A DNA stretch of 64,000 nt, taken from contig DASQWI010000009.1 of the NCBI GenBank assembly GCA_035640355.1, positions 62,001 through 126,000 of the forward strand, read 5' to 3'. The DNA comes from Actinomycetota bacterium. GTDB taxonomy: Bacteria; Actinomycetota; UBA4738; HRBIN12. The stretch's first letter is position 1, and the number at the start of each line of letters is the position of its first letter. Shown here piece by piece: positions 43,464 to 52,528 of the stretch. The notes beneath the pieces are model-generated. The model did no database searches. It was not told the DNA's origin and saw only the letters and a list, made by a program, of their open reading frames with translations. Position numbers and translations under genes: made by a program.

Positions 43464-44945
43464 CTAGTACTTCCACCGATGCGCGCGAACCGCTTCTTCC
43501 GGATCCATGTCCTCGTAGGCGTCGCGTTCGGCGCGACGCGTCGCGACGAACGCGTCGAACAGCACGTCGCCCATCGCGCGACGGAGCATCTCCGACGCCT
43601 CGAGCTCCTTGATCGCCTCACCGAGCGTCGCAGGTAGCTGACGGACACCGAGCCGCCGCCGCGCCTGTTCGTCCAGGTCGGCGGGATCGTCGAGCACGGG
43701 CTGGGGAAGCGACAGGTCGCGTTCGAGCCCGTCGATGCCGGCAGCGACGATCGCTCCGAGTGCCAGGTACGGGTTCGCCGCCGGATCCATCGACTTCACT
43801 TCGAGGTTGGCGGCTTGCGCGCGGCCGCCGACCATTCCCGTGATGAACCGCAGTGCAGCTTCGCGGTTCTCCCTCCCCCACGCCGCCCACGGCCCGCTCC
43901 AGCGATGCGGCTGGAGGCGCTGGTAGCTCACCACCGAAGGAGCCGTGATCGCGGTGAGCGCCGGCAGCGCGTCGAGGATCCCCGCGGTGAACGCCTCGGC
44001 CTCGCGCGTCATCCCTTCGGGTCCGCGACCTCTGTCGAACAGGTTCCGCCCTCGACGGTCCCAGATGCTCAGATGCAGATGGGCGCCGTTCCCGACGAGC
44101 CCCGCCCACACGACCGGTGCGAACGACGCCGCGAAGCCGTGCGTCCTGGCGACGGCGCGGATGGTGTGCCGGACGACCAGGTTCGTGTCGGCGATCGAGA
44201 TGCCCGGAACGTGAGGCACCGACAGCTCGAGCTGCCCGGTCGAGTACTCGGGATGGAACTGCATCACGCCTGTGCCCTGCGCCTCGAACGCGCGGATCAG
44301 CGAGGTGGCGAACGGCTCGACGTCGACGAGCGCGATCGACCCGTAGGCCGGGCCGTTGTGAGCCGGAACGGGATCGGTCTCGCCCTCGGAGGTGAAGGTT
44401 CGCCGGCCGAGGAAGAACTCCACCTCGTAGCCGCCGCGCAGCTCGAATCCCGCCGCTCCGAGGCGATCAATCGTCGTGCGAGCGAACGTGCGTGGACAGG
44501 CCGGGTACTCCTTACCCTCCTGATCGAGCTGGTCCACCGGCGCGAGCGCCCAGCCCGGGCTCGCCGCGAGCGGGACGGTCGCTGACGGATCGGGCATCAG
44601 CCGGGTGTCGCCGACGGGTCCGTGGATGTGCGGCGACGAGGTGATGTTGTCGTCGAACAGGAACACGCTGAATACGGGCGACAATCCGATACCGAAGCGC
44701 ACGGCTTCTTCGAAACGACGCAGCGGGATCGTCTTCACGAGCGTCACGCCGGCCGTATCGACGATCGGCAGTGCCACGGCCTCGACGCCGGCGGCGGCGA
44801 GCCGGCGGGCGACCCGCGCCGCCGCGTCCGAACGAGTTCGTGCGCCGCGACGAGTCGACGTTCCGCGTCGAGGCGAAGGCCCGACTCTGCGCGTGGAGGA
44901 GGCGCTCTTGCGAGTCGTTCGGCGGCGGCCTGCGCCGTCCGTCAT
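43464..44945 (-). CDS. Glutamine-synthetase-like ligase of the FluG type
   Basis: 493 residues. A basic, Arg/Ser-rich tail of about 38 residues precedes the beta-grasp. Catalytic-domain landmarks are GGYEVEFFL, GQLELSVPHV, the HLHLSIW segment, HRWSGPWAAWGRENREAALRF and LEVKSMDPAANPYLAL. In the last motif the usual E-x-R of glutamine synthetases reads E-V-K. It lies second in a minus-strand trio with another GS-like gene upstream and the amidohydrolase downstream. It should ligate glutamate to an amine other than ammonia. Confidence 0.86.
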   Translation of the reverse strand: MTDGAGRRRTTRKSASSTRRVGPSPRRGTSTRRGARTRSDAAARVARRLAAAGVEAVALPIVDTAGVTLVKTIPLRRFEEAVRFGIGLSPVFSVFLFDDNITSSPHIHGPVGDTRLMPDPSATVPLAASPGWALAPVDQLDQEGKEYPACPRTFARTTIDRLGAAGFELRGGYEVEFFLGRRTFTSEGETDPVPAHNGPAYGSIALVDVEPFATSLIRAFEAQGTGVMQFHPEYSTGQLELSVPHVPGISIADTNLVVRHTIRAVARTHGFAASFAPVVWAGLVGNGAHLHLSIWDRRGRNLFDRGRGPEGMTREAEAFTAGILDALPALTAITAPSVVSYQRLQPHRWSGPWAAWGRENREAALRFITGMVGGRAQAANLEVKSMDPAANPYLALGAIVAAGIDGLERDLSLPQPVLDDPADLDEQARRRLGVRQLPATLGEAIKELEASEMLRRAMGDVLFDAFVATRRAERDAYEDMDPEEAVRAHRWKY

Positions 44946-44960
44946 GGTCAGGCAGCTCCC

Positions 44961-46289
44961 TCAGAACAGCTCGAGGTACTCGGTCCGCTCCCAGTCCGAG
45001 ACCGCATCCTTGAACCGCGACAGCTCGTACCGCCGCATCGTCGTGTACGCGGCAACGAACTCCTCACCGAAGAACTCCTTTGCCGCCGGCTCCTGCTCGA
45101 GCGCGTCCAGGGACTCCTCGAGGTCGGTCGGCAGCTTCTCGAACGAGTCGTCGTCCTCCGCCGGCACGCCGGGCTTCGAAGGCTCGGGAGCGGGAAGGCC
45201 CTCCTCGATCCCTCGGAGACCGGCTTGGATGAGCGCAGCGCCCACGAGATACGGGTTCGACAGCGCCGATGGCGCACGGTATTCGACGTGCCTGCTTTCC
45301 GGCGTGCCCCCCTTCACTCGCACGAGCGCCGAACGATCCTCTTGACCCCACGAGATGTTCGTGGGGCTGAACGTGTGGCGCCGCCTGCGACGCAGGCAGT
45401 TCACCGTCGGCGCGATGACTGCGTCGATCTCCCGGGCGTACTTGAGCAATCCGCCGATGAACGACCGAGCCGCTTCGGTCAACCCGTCGGCCGCATCTGG
45501 ATCACCGAACGCGTTCTCCCCGGACTCGGCGTTCACGAGCGAGAGGTGCGTGTGGCACCCGCTCCCGGCCGAATCGCTCCACGGCTTGCTCATGAACGTC
45601 GCGAGGTAGCCGTCCTGCTTGGCGATCTCCTTCACGCCGTTCTTGAACGTGAACGCATCGTCCGGCCCGGCGAGCCCGCTGCCGGGAGCGAAGTTGATCT
45701 CCCACTGCGAGCCGGCGTACTCACAGTTCGACGTGATGATGTCGACCCCTGCCTGTGGCATCTCGTCGAGGATCCGCCTGATCGTCGGGACGTAGTCGTT
45801 CCGAACGGTGTTGAAGATCTGGTACCCCGAGAACAGCGGCTCGTGCGTCTCGGGCGTGAGGAGGTAGAACTCGAACTCAGAACCCATTACCGGCTCGAAC
45901 CCCATCGAACGGGCCTTTTCGAGCGCCCGACGGAACACGTGACGCGGGGTCGCCGCGAGCGGCTGACCGTCGTACCACGTCGCGTCGCAGATGAACCGAG
46001 CCGTTCGGTCAGCCCACGGGATCACCGTCGCCGAATTCGGATCGGGAAACAGCAGCTGGTCCCCGTATCCGCGCTCCTCGTGGTAGAGCGTGCTCGGCAC
46101 GACGTCGGAACGCGAATCGAGCACGCTGGTCCCCCCGTACATGTTCAGCCCTCGCGAGGCGTAATCGGTCGCGTGGGCGATCGGGATCGTCTTCGACCGC
46201 GAGATCCCGTGCATGTCCGGGAGCTCGAAACGGACGTATCCGATCCCGTCCTTCCGCCAGTCCTCGAGGACCTGCTCGACCTCCGCCAT
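44961..46289 (-). CDS. Glutamine-synthetase-like gamma-glutamyl ligase
   Basis: 442 residues. The ATG at 46289 has a GAGGAGGAG site. The beta-grasp YVRFELPDMHGISRSKTIP leads to GSEFEFYL, EYAGSQWEINF and SGCHTHLSL, then an unusual run of Arg in NCLRRRRRHTFSP, and finally HVEYRAPSALSNPYL. All main metal-binding Glu and His are present. It is the first gene of the minus-strand trio and is divergent from the aminotransferase operon at 46401. Substrate unknown; the Arg cluster at the ammonium/amine side may reflect an anionic or larger amine. Confidence 0.87.
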   Translation of the reverse strand: MAEVEQVLEDWRKDGIGYVRFELPDMHGISRSKTIPIAHATDYASRGLNMYGGTSVLDSRSDVVPSTLYHEERGYGDQLLFPDPNSATVIPWADRTARFICDATWYDGQPLAATPRHVFRRALEKARSMGFEPVMGSEFEFYLLTPETHEPLFSGYQIFNTVRNDYVPTIRRILDEMPQAGVDIITSNCEYAGSQWEINFAPGSGLAGPDDAFTFKNGVKEIAKQDGYLATFMSKPWSDSAGSGCHTHLSLVNAESGENAFGDPDAADGLTEAARSFIGGLLKYAREIDAVIAPTVNCLRRRRRHTFSPTNISWGQEDRSALVRVKGGTPESRHVEYRAPSALSNPYLVGAALIQAGLRGIEEGLPAPEPSKPGVPAEDDDSFEKLPTDLEESLDALEQEPAAKEFFGEEFVAAYTTMRRYELSRFKDAVSDWERTEYLELF

Positions 46290-46400
46290 ACCTCGGCTCC
46301 TCCTCGCGGTCGCGACAACGGTTCGGTGGCTCGGTATAGCGTGAGGACGGGCGAACGTGCAACGCGAGTACGCTCATGAGGTTCGAGGAGGGCGGGTCAG

Positions 46401-47771
46401 GTGCCTGAGACGTTCATTGAGAGCCGGCGTTCGCACGTGTTGCCTCTCGAGCTAACCAAGCCCATGCCGGTCGTCGCTCGCGGCGAGGGCGTGTGGATCG
46501 AGGACTCGTCCGGCCGCCGTTACCTCGACGCGATGAGCGGCGGCTCCATGGCGGCCACGCTCGGACACGGGCGCCGCGACATCGTCGCTGCGGCCCGGGC
46601 ACAGGCCGAGAAGCTCGCGTTCGTCCACAACGAACGGCTGACGAACCCGCTGCAGGAACGGCTCGCAGCCGAGCTCGTCGACGTCGCGCCCGAGGGGTTC
46701 ACGCGGGTGCGCTTCACGGTGAGCGGTGCCGACGCCAACGAGATGGCGATCCAGCTCGCGCGGAGCTATCACGTCGAGCGCGGCGAGCCCGAGCGGTGGC
46801 AGGTGATCTCGCCGACGCAGGCGTACCACGGGCCCACTATGGAAACGCTGGCGCTCACCGGACGACCTGGATTGCACGGCCCGTTCGGCCCGTACATGCC
46901 TGATCACCTCCACATCCCGCCGAGCACGTGGCGGTTCGACCCGTCCGGCCGGGCGGCGCTCGACGCGCTCGATGCGGCGATCGACGAGGCTGACGGAACA
47001 ATCTCGGCGTTCTTCTGCGAACCGATCAGCGCCGCCGCACTCCCGGCATACACGCCGCCGGGCCGATTCTGGGAAGGACTCGCGGAGCGGCGTGAACGCC
47101 ACAGGTTCCTCGTCTGCTTCGACGAGGTCGTCACCGGCGTGGGGCGAACGGGAGGATGGTTTGCCGGGGCGGCAACGGCGTGCCCGCCGGACATCATCGC
47201 TACTGCCAAGGGCCTCGGGGCGGGGTACGCCGCCATCGGAGCCGTCCTCGTGCGCGATCGCGTGTACGACGCGATCGCGAACGGCTCCCGGAAGTTCACT
47301 CTGGGGCACACGTGGGACGGCGCGCCGCTCTCGTGCGCCGTCGGTCTGGCCGTGCTGAACGCGCTCCGGTCGGAGGGCCTGATCGAACGCGTCGCCGACC
47401 GCGGCCCTCGTCTGCGGGACGAGCTCGAGCGTTCGATCGGGGACGTCGCCATGGTCCGCGAGGTTCGAGGCCACGGCTACCTGCTCGGCGTCTCGTTCGT
47501 CGACCCTCGCGACGGCGAGAGCTTCCTGCCGCGCGAACTGCGGGTGGGCGGTCGCATCGACGAGGCGGCGTTCGAGAACGGACTGATCACCTTGTCCACG
47601 CAGCCGACCCGCGACGGCTACGCCGCCGACCAGACCCTGTTCGCGCCGGCGTTCACGGCGACCGACGACGACTTGGACGAGATGGTGTCGCGGTTCGCCG
47701 ACACCGTTCACCACGTGGCGAAAGAGATCGAGGCGGAGCTGGGGATGCTCTCGCCGACGGGAGGTTCCTAG
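46401..47771 (+). CDS. Class III PLP-dependent aminotransferase (paralog A)
   Basis: 456 residues. PLP residues: Asp241 in LVCFDEVVTGVGRTG and the Schiff-base Lys270 in ATAKGLGAGYA. Substrate-binding features include the FTVSGADANEMAIQLAR helix. GAGGAGG precedes the GTG at 46401. The enzyme is a close relative of paralog B at 48522: both share the VERGEPERW and PSTWRFDPSG blocks. Omega-amino substrates such as putrescine-, GABA- or beta-alanine-like amines fit the family. It heads an operon of aminotransferase, hydrolase, aminotransferase, ligase and hydrolase. Confidence 0.92.
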   Translation: MPETFIESRRSHVLPLELTKPMPVVARGEGVWIEDSSGRRYLDAMSGGSMAATLGHGRRDIVAAARAQAEKLAFVHNERLTNPLQERLAAELVDVAPEGFTRVRFTVSGADANEMAIQLARSYHVERGEPERWQVISPTQAYHGPTMETLALTGRPGLHGPFGPYMPDHLHIPPSTWRFDPSGRAALDALDAAIDEADGTISAFFCEPISAAALPAYTPPGRFWEGLAERRERHRFLVCFDEVVTGVGRTGGWFAGAATACPPDIIATAKGLGAGYAAIGAVLVRDRVYDAIANGSRKFTLGHTWDGAPLSCAVGLAVLNALRSEGLIERVADRGPRLRDELERSIGDVAMVREVRGHGYLLGVSFVDPRDGESFLPRELRVGGRIDEAAFENGLITLSTQPTRDGYAADQTLFAPAFTATDDDLDEMVSRFADTVHHVAKEIEAELGMLSPTGGS

Positions 47772-48503
47772 ATGGGGTCGACCGACCGACGCAAGCTGCG
47801 CGCGCTGATCCTTCAGCACGAGGATCCAACCCCGCCTGGCCACGTCATGGAGTGGCTCCGCTCACACGACGCCGAGATCGAGATCCTCCGGATCGACCTC
47901 GAGGACCGCGAGATCGATCCGACCGACTACGACCTCATCGTCTCGCTCGGATCGGAGTACGCAGCGTTCGACGACACGAAGACGTTCGTCGTCCGCGAGG
48001 CGACGCTGATGCGCCGAGCCGTCGACGATGACGTACCGATCCTGGGTTTGTGCTTCGGCGGCCAGCTGCTCGCTCGGGTGCTCGGTGCAGAGAACTACCG
48101 GGGCGAGGTGGCTGAGATCGGTTGGCTCCCCGTGCGGAGCGAGGACGCGCAGCTCGTTCCGGAGGGGCCGTGGTTCCAGTGGCACTTCGACACGTTCACC
48201 AAGCCACCCGGCGCGACGGTCATCGCAACGACCGACGCCGGATTGCAGGCGTTCGTGGCGGGTCGTTCGCTCGGACTGCAGTTCCACCCCGAGGTGACCA
48301 TGGACATCATGGACGAGTGGGTCCGCGTCTACCGCCATGAACTGGACGGCGACGGTGTCGATCCAGATGCGCTACTGGAGGAGACCAAACGGCTGGCGGA
48401 CGCGAGCAAACAAAACGCCTTGCAGCTGTTCGAGCACTTTTACAGCGACGTGGCCAAGCTCGATGAACGCGCCGAGGCCACGGACGAGCGCGCGGCGGGC
48501 TGA
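47772..48503 (+). CDS. Class I glutamine amidotransferase-like hydrolase (B)
   Basis: 243 residues; triad Cys94 in LGLCFGGQLLARVLG, His172 and Glu174 in LQFHPEVTMD. The ATG immediately follows the previous stop (TAGATG). It has no fused synthetase. Sandwiched between two aminotransferases and upstream of a gamma-glutamyl ligase, it is best explained as a gamma-glutamyl amide hydrolase that releases the product amine or acid from glutamate. The C-terminal 60 residues are helical and acidic. Confidence 0.87.
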   Translation: MGSTDRRKLRALILQHEDPTPPGHVMEWLRSHDAEIEILRIDLEDREIDPTDYDLIVSLGSEYAAFDDTKTFVVREATLMRRAVDDDVPILGLCFGGQLLARVLGAENYRGEVAEIGWLPVRSEDAQLVPEGPWFQWHFDTFTKPPGATVIATTDAGLQAFVAGRSLGLQFHPEVTMDIMDEWVRVYRHELDGDGVDPDALLEETKRLADASKQNALQLFEHFYSDVAKLDERAEATDERAAG

Positions 48504-48521
48504 CTCGGAGAGCCACGAAAC

Positions 48522-49862
48522 GTGACCGGGACGATCACATCCGACCGAACGAGCGTCTTCCCGCGATTCCTCGACCTTCCGTACCCGAACGTCGAACGCG
48601 GCGAAGGCGTATGGCTCGTCACCTCGGAAGGCGAACGCGTCATCGACGCGTCGTCCGGCGGGGCGATGGTGACGTGCCTCGGATACGGCGTCCCCGAGAT
48701 CGTTGCCGCGGCAGCCGAGCAGGCCGATCGCATCGCGTACTTCTACAACCATCACTTCACGAGCGAACCTGCCGAGCGTTACGCCGACCGCCTGCTCGAG
48801 GTCGCCGCCCCAGAGATGTCGCGGGTGCGGTTCGTCTCGGGAGGTTCAGAGGCGAATGAGACCGCTCTGCAGCTCGCTCGCCTGTATCAGGTAGAACGCG
48901 GCGAGCCCGAACGCTGGCGGGTGATCTCGCCGGCACAGAGCTACCACGGCTCGACGATGGGAACGCTCGCGCTGAGCGGTAGAAGCGCCGTGCAGGAGCC
49001 CTACGCCCCGTATCTGGCGAACCACCTGCACATCTCGCCGAGCACGTGGCGGTTCGATCCGTCGGGGGAAGCGGCTCTTCGCGAGCTCGACCGAGCGCTC
49101 CAAGAGGCGCAGGGCACGGTCGCCGCCTTCTTCTGCGAACCGATCAGCGCGGCCGCGCTTCCCGCCTACTCGGCCCCGGATGCGTTCTGGCTGGGACTCG
49201 ACGAACGGCGCCGAGAGCACGGGTTCCTCGTTTGCTTCGACGAGGTGGTCACGGGTTTCGGCCGGGTGGGGAGTTGGCTCGCCGCTCACCAGCTGCCGAT
49301 CGAGCCCGACATCGTCGCGGTCGGCAAGAGCCTTGGCGCGGGCTACGCGCCGCTTGGGGGCGTGATGTGCCGTCGACACGTCTACGACGCGATCGAGGCC
49401 GGCTCCGGAGAGTTCGACCTCGGTCACACCTGGGACGGCGCGCCCCTTTCGACGGCGGTCGGCCTGGCGGTCCTCGAGGCGATGGTCGAGAAGGCGCTGG
49501 TCGACCGCGTTCGCGGCCGTGGACCGCGTCTGCGACAGGAGCTCGAGGCGGCCGTCGGTTCGTTTGAGATCGTCCGGGAGGTTCGCGGCCGCGGGTTCTT
49601 GCTCGGGATCGAGCTCGTCGATCCTCGCGACGGCGGATCCTTCTTGCCCGTCGAGCTCCCCGTCGACGAGCTCGTCGATCGGACCGCGTTCGAGCACGGC
49701 GTGCTCGTGACGTCGACCCATCCGCAGGCGGACGGGCTGGCCGGCGATCAGGTCCTCCTTGCGCCTGCCTACGTGAGCACCGACGACGAGCTCTCTCAGA
49801 TGATCGAGCGCTTCTCTGCGGCCCTAAACGTCGTCGAGAGAAAGATCAAGGCCTCCCTGTGA
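48522..49862 (+). CDS. Class III PLP-dependent aminotransferase (paralog B)
   Basis: 446 residues. Asp240 in LVCFDEVVTGFGRVG and Lys269 in AVGKSLGAGYA bind PLP. Sequence blocks are shared with paralog A along the whole length, so the pair arose by duplication with the hydrolase gene between them. Differences near the active site (FYNHHFTSE here, VHNERLTNP in paralog A) suggest different substrates. It overlaps the downstream ligase start as GTGA. Confidence 0.92.
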   Translation: MTGTITSDRTSVFPRFLDLPYPNVERGEGVWLVTSEGERVIDASSGGAMVTCLGYGVPEIVAAAAEQADRIAYFYNHHFTSEPAERYADRLLEVAAPEMSRVRFVSGGSEANETALQLARLYQVERGEPERWRVISPAQSYHGSTMGTLALSGRSAVQEPYAPYLANHLHISPSTWRFDPSGEAALRELDRALQEAQGTVAAFFCEPISAAALPAYSAPDAFWLGLDERRREHGFLVCFDEVVTGFGRVGSWLAAHQLPIEPDIVAVGKSLGAGYAPLGGVMCRRHVYDAIEAGSGEFDLGHTWDGAPLSTAVGLAVLEAMVEKALVDRVRGRGPRLRQELEAAVGSFEIVREVRGRGFLLGIELVDPRDGGSFLPVELPVDELVDRTAFEHGVLVTSTHPQADGLAGDQVLLAPAYVSTDDELSQMIERFSAALNVVERKIKASL

Positions 49863-51145
49863 CCACGCGCGAGGAGTTCGTCCTGCTCGGCGTTCCCGAC
49901 GTGCACGGCCAGATCCGGGGGAAGGCGCTTCGGCCGGACGCGTTCGAGACCGCCGTCGAGCGCGGCACCGTGATGACGGACCTGATCCTGGGGCTCGATC
50001 CAGTGGACGCGCCGATCACCGACTACGAGCGGTTCGGCATCAAAACGGGCGCGGCGGACCTGATCGTTCGTCCCGACACGGACACGTTGCGCGAGCTCGC
50101 GTGGCGGCCGGGATGGCGCGTGTGTCTCGCCACGCCGAGCTGGCCCGACGGGTCGCCGTGTGAGCTCTCATCACGCGAGGTCTTCCGGTCCATCGTCCAC
50201 GACGTTTCGTCGCTCGGGCACGAGGTGATGTCGGCGATCGAGTACGAGATCCGGATCTGGGACGCGCAGGGCGCGCCGACCTCGACGGGCGTCAGCTACT
50301 CGCTTCAGGAGATCGGCGGCTACGAGGGATTCCTGGCCGACCTCGTTCCCGCGCTCGAGAGCCTCGGGATCGAACTGTCGGCGGTTCACACCGAGGCGGG
50401 GCCGGGTCTTCTCGAGCTCAACGTGAAGCCTCGACGGGGGATCGCTGCGGCCGACGACGCCGCGCTGTTGAAGTTCGGGGTCAAGCACGTCGCCGCGTCA
50501 CGCGGGCTCCGCGCCAGCTTCCTGGCGAAGACGAACCCGGGCGAGGAAGGGTCGAGCGGCCACGTCCACATGTCGTGCTGGACGGACGACACGAACGCGT
50601 TCGCGGCGGGAGATCCCTCGGCCGAGGCCCCCGCGGTGTTCGCTTCGGCGATCGGCGGCGTGGTCGAGCACCTCCCGGCAGCTTCGCTCCTCCTCAATCC
50701 CACCGTGAATTCCTATAAGCGCCTCGTCCCCGGTTGGTTCGCCCCGATCAACGCGACGTGGGGGTACGAGAACCGGTCGTGCGCCGTCCGCGCGATCCGT
50801 TCTGAGCGAGAAGACCTGTGGCGGTTCGAGTGCCGAAGGCCGGGAGCCGACGCGAACCCGTATCTGGCGCTCGCGGCGATCGCGGCATCCGCGGCCGACG
50901 GCATCCGAAGGCAAGCCAAGCCGCCGGAGCCGATCGAGGGCGACGCGTACGCGCGACCCGATCTCCCGGGGCTACCGGGTTCGCTCGAAGCCTCTCTGCG
51001 TGCGTTCGAAGCCGATGCCGTCCTCCGACGGGCGTTGGGCGAGGGCTTCAGCGAGTACTACGCCACGTCTCGCGCGTGGGAGTTGAAGGCATGGCGCGAG
51101 ACGGTGACCGACTGGGAGCGAGAGCGGTACGAGCGGGCGGTATAG
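49859..51145 (+). CDS. Glutamine-synthetase-like gamma-glutamyl ligase
   Basis: 428 residues. The short beta-grasp begins EEFVLLGVPDVHGQIRGKAL. Catalytic landmarks are AIEYEIRIW, GPGLLELNVKPRRG, the SGHVHMSCW segment, NSYKRLVPGW and FECRRPGADANPYLAL, so Glu and Arg residues are kept. It is the shortest of the four GS-like proteins in the window. In a standard gamma-glutamylation route it would act first, capping the amine before the aminotransferases act and hydrolases remove the cap. Confidence 0.87.
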   Translation: MTTREEFVLLGVPDVHGQIRGKALRPDAFETAVERGTVMTDLILGLDPVDAPITDYERFGIKTGAADLIVRPDTDTLRELAWRPGWRVCLATPSWPDGSPCELSSREVFRSIVHDVSSLGHEVMSAIEYEIRIWDAQGAPTSTGVSYSLQEIGGYEGFLADLVPALESLGIELSAVHTEAGPGLLELNVKPRRGIAAADDAALLKFGVKHVAASRGLRASFLAKTNPGEEGSSGHVHMSCWTDDTNAFAAGDPSAEAPAVFASAIGGVVEHLPAASLLLNPTVNSYKRLVPGWFAPINATWGYENRSCAVRAIRSEREDLWRFECRRPGADANPYLALAAIAASAADGIRRQAKPPEPIEGDAYARPDLPGLPGSLEASLRAFEADAVLRRALGEGFSEYYATSRAWELKAWRETVTDWERERYERAV

Positions 51146-51151
51146 CCGAGG

Positions 51152-52471
51152 GTGACCGGGTACCGGCCGCTCGTCGCCGTCGTCGCGTATCACCTCGCGG
51201 ACGATCGCGTTCCCCGGTGGCCACACGGCGGATACGGGGTTCCGGGACCGTATCTCGATCGGTTGCGTGCGGCGGGCGCTCGCACCGCGATCATCTCGCC
51301 GAGCGAGAGCGGCGCCGCCGAGGAGATCCTCGAACCGTTCGACGGGCTGATGCTGGTCGGCGGCGGTGACGTGGACCCCAGCCGCTACGGACAGGAGCCG
51401 AGCGAGAACATCTACGGCGTCGAGCCCGACCGAGACGCGCTCGAGATCGACGTCCTGCACGCGGCGGACGAGCTCGGCATCCCCACGCTCTGCATCTGTC
51501 GCGGCATGCAGATCATGAACGTGGCGTTCGGCGGCACGCTCCTGCAGCACCTTCCGGAAGTTCCGGGGACCCAGGAGCACGGCACGCCGGTCGCGGACGA
51601 ACGCACCCTGCACGAGGTTCGTAGCGACGAACGGAGCCACCTGCGCGCCACGACGGGGGTCGAGGTGATCTCGTGCTCGTCACACCATCATCAAGCGCCC
51701 GACCGGATCGGTGAAGGCCTCCTCGCCACGGGATGGACGGCCGACGGCATCGTGGAGGCGATCGAACGCGAGCGCGACGACCAAGACGAGCGTCCGTACG
51801 AGGCGGGGTGGATGCTCGGCGTTCAGTGGCACCCGGAGGACACTGCTGCGAGTGATCCGGCACAGCAGTCGTTGTTCGATGCGCTGTCGAACCTGGCGCG
51901 GTGGCGTGGCTCACGCGCGAAGCCGGGCGTCCGCGGCGGACGCAACCGCGAGTACGGGCTCGTCGACTACGACACGGCGTGGCCGACGATGTTCGAGGAG
52001 GAGTCCGCGCGGATTCGCGCGGCGCTCGGTGACGTCGCCGCGCGTATCGAGCACGTCGGATCGACAGCGGTACCGGGTCTCGCCGCCAAGCCCGTGATCG
52101 ACATCCAGGTCTCGGTGCGATCGATGATGCCTCGGGACCGGTTCGTCGCTCCCCTCGTCGGACTCGGGTACGAGTTCCGGCCCGACCCCATCGACACGGA
52201 GCACGAGTACTTCAAGAAAGAAGAGAACGGGGTCCCGACGTACCAGATCCACGTGTGTCCCGTGGGAAGCGAGTGGGAACGGCGGCATCTGGCGTTCCGC
52301 GACCATCTCCGGGTGAATCCCGTCGACGCTGTTCGATACGCGGAGCTGAAGCGGCGCCTGGCGGCGGAACATCCGCGCGACATCATTGCGTACGTCGAGG
52401 GCAAGACGCCCTTCATCCGCGAGGTCGAGCGGCAACGGGTCGGTTCAGCGGAGCGAAGGCTCGGGTCGTAG
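51152..52471 (+). CDS. PuuD-like gamma-glutamyl hydrolase fused to a GrpB domain
   Basis: 439 residues, two domains. Residues 1-255 are a peptidase C26 class I amidotransferase domain: VGGGDVDPSRYG, nucleophile Cys116 in LCICRGMQIMN, HHHQAPD, and His227-Glu229 in VQWHPED, as in gamma-glutamyl-GABA hydrolase PuuD. Residues about 268-430 are a GrpB (UPF0157) nucleotidyltransferase-fold domain: VDYDTAW, EHVGSTAVPGLAAKPVIDI and the final helices. The frame is continuous. GrpB domains usually stand alone or join CoaE, so the fusion is unusual. It closes the aminotransferase operon. Confidence 0.9.
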   Translation: MTGYRPLVAVVAYHLADDRVPRWPHGGYGVPGPYLDRLRAAGARTAIISPSESGAAEEILEPFDGLMLVGGGDVDPSRYGQEPSENIYGVEPDRDALEIDVLHAADELGIPTLCICRGMQIMNVAFGGTLLQHLPEVPGTQEHGTPVADERTLHEVRSDERSHLRATTGVEVISCSSHHHQAPDRIGEGLLATGWTADGIVEAIERERDDQDERPYEAGWMLGVQWHPEDTAASDPAQQSLFDALSNLARWRGSRAKPGVRGGRNREYGLVDYDTAWPTMFEEESARIRAALGDVAARIEHVGSTAVPGLAAKPVIDIQVSVRSMMPRDRFVAPLVGLGYEFRPDPIDTEHEYFKKEENGVPTYQIHVCPVGSEWERRHLAFRDHLRVNPVDAVRYAELKRRLAAEHPRDIIAYVEGKTPFIREVERQRVGSAERRLGS

Positions 52472-52528
52472 AACTCGCCGCCCACCGGCCCCTTTCGAAT
52501 CATCTCCGGCACGCTCGGGGTCGCGGCT

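Noticed and set aside
44622-46379. A 585-residue open frame on the plus strand opposite two GS-like genes
   Set aside because: No recognisable domain, composition typical of antisense frames in GC-rich DNA.
46452-47843. A 463-residue open frame on the minus strand opposite the aminotransferase
   Set aside because: Arg-rich composition and no motifs; fully overlaps an unambiguous PLP enzyme.
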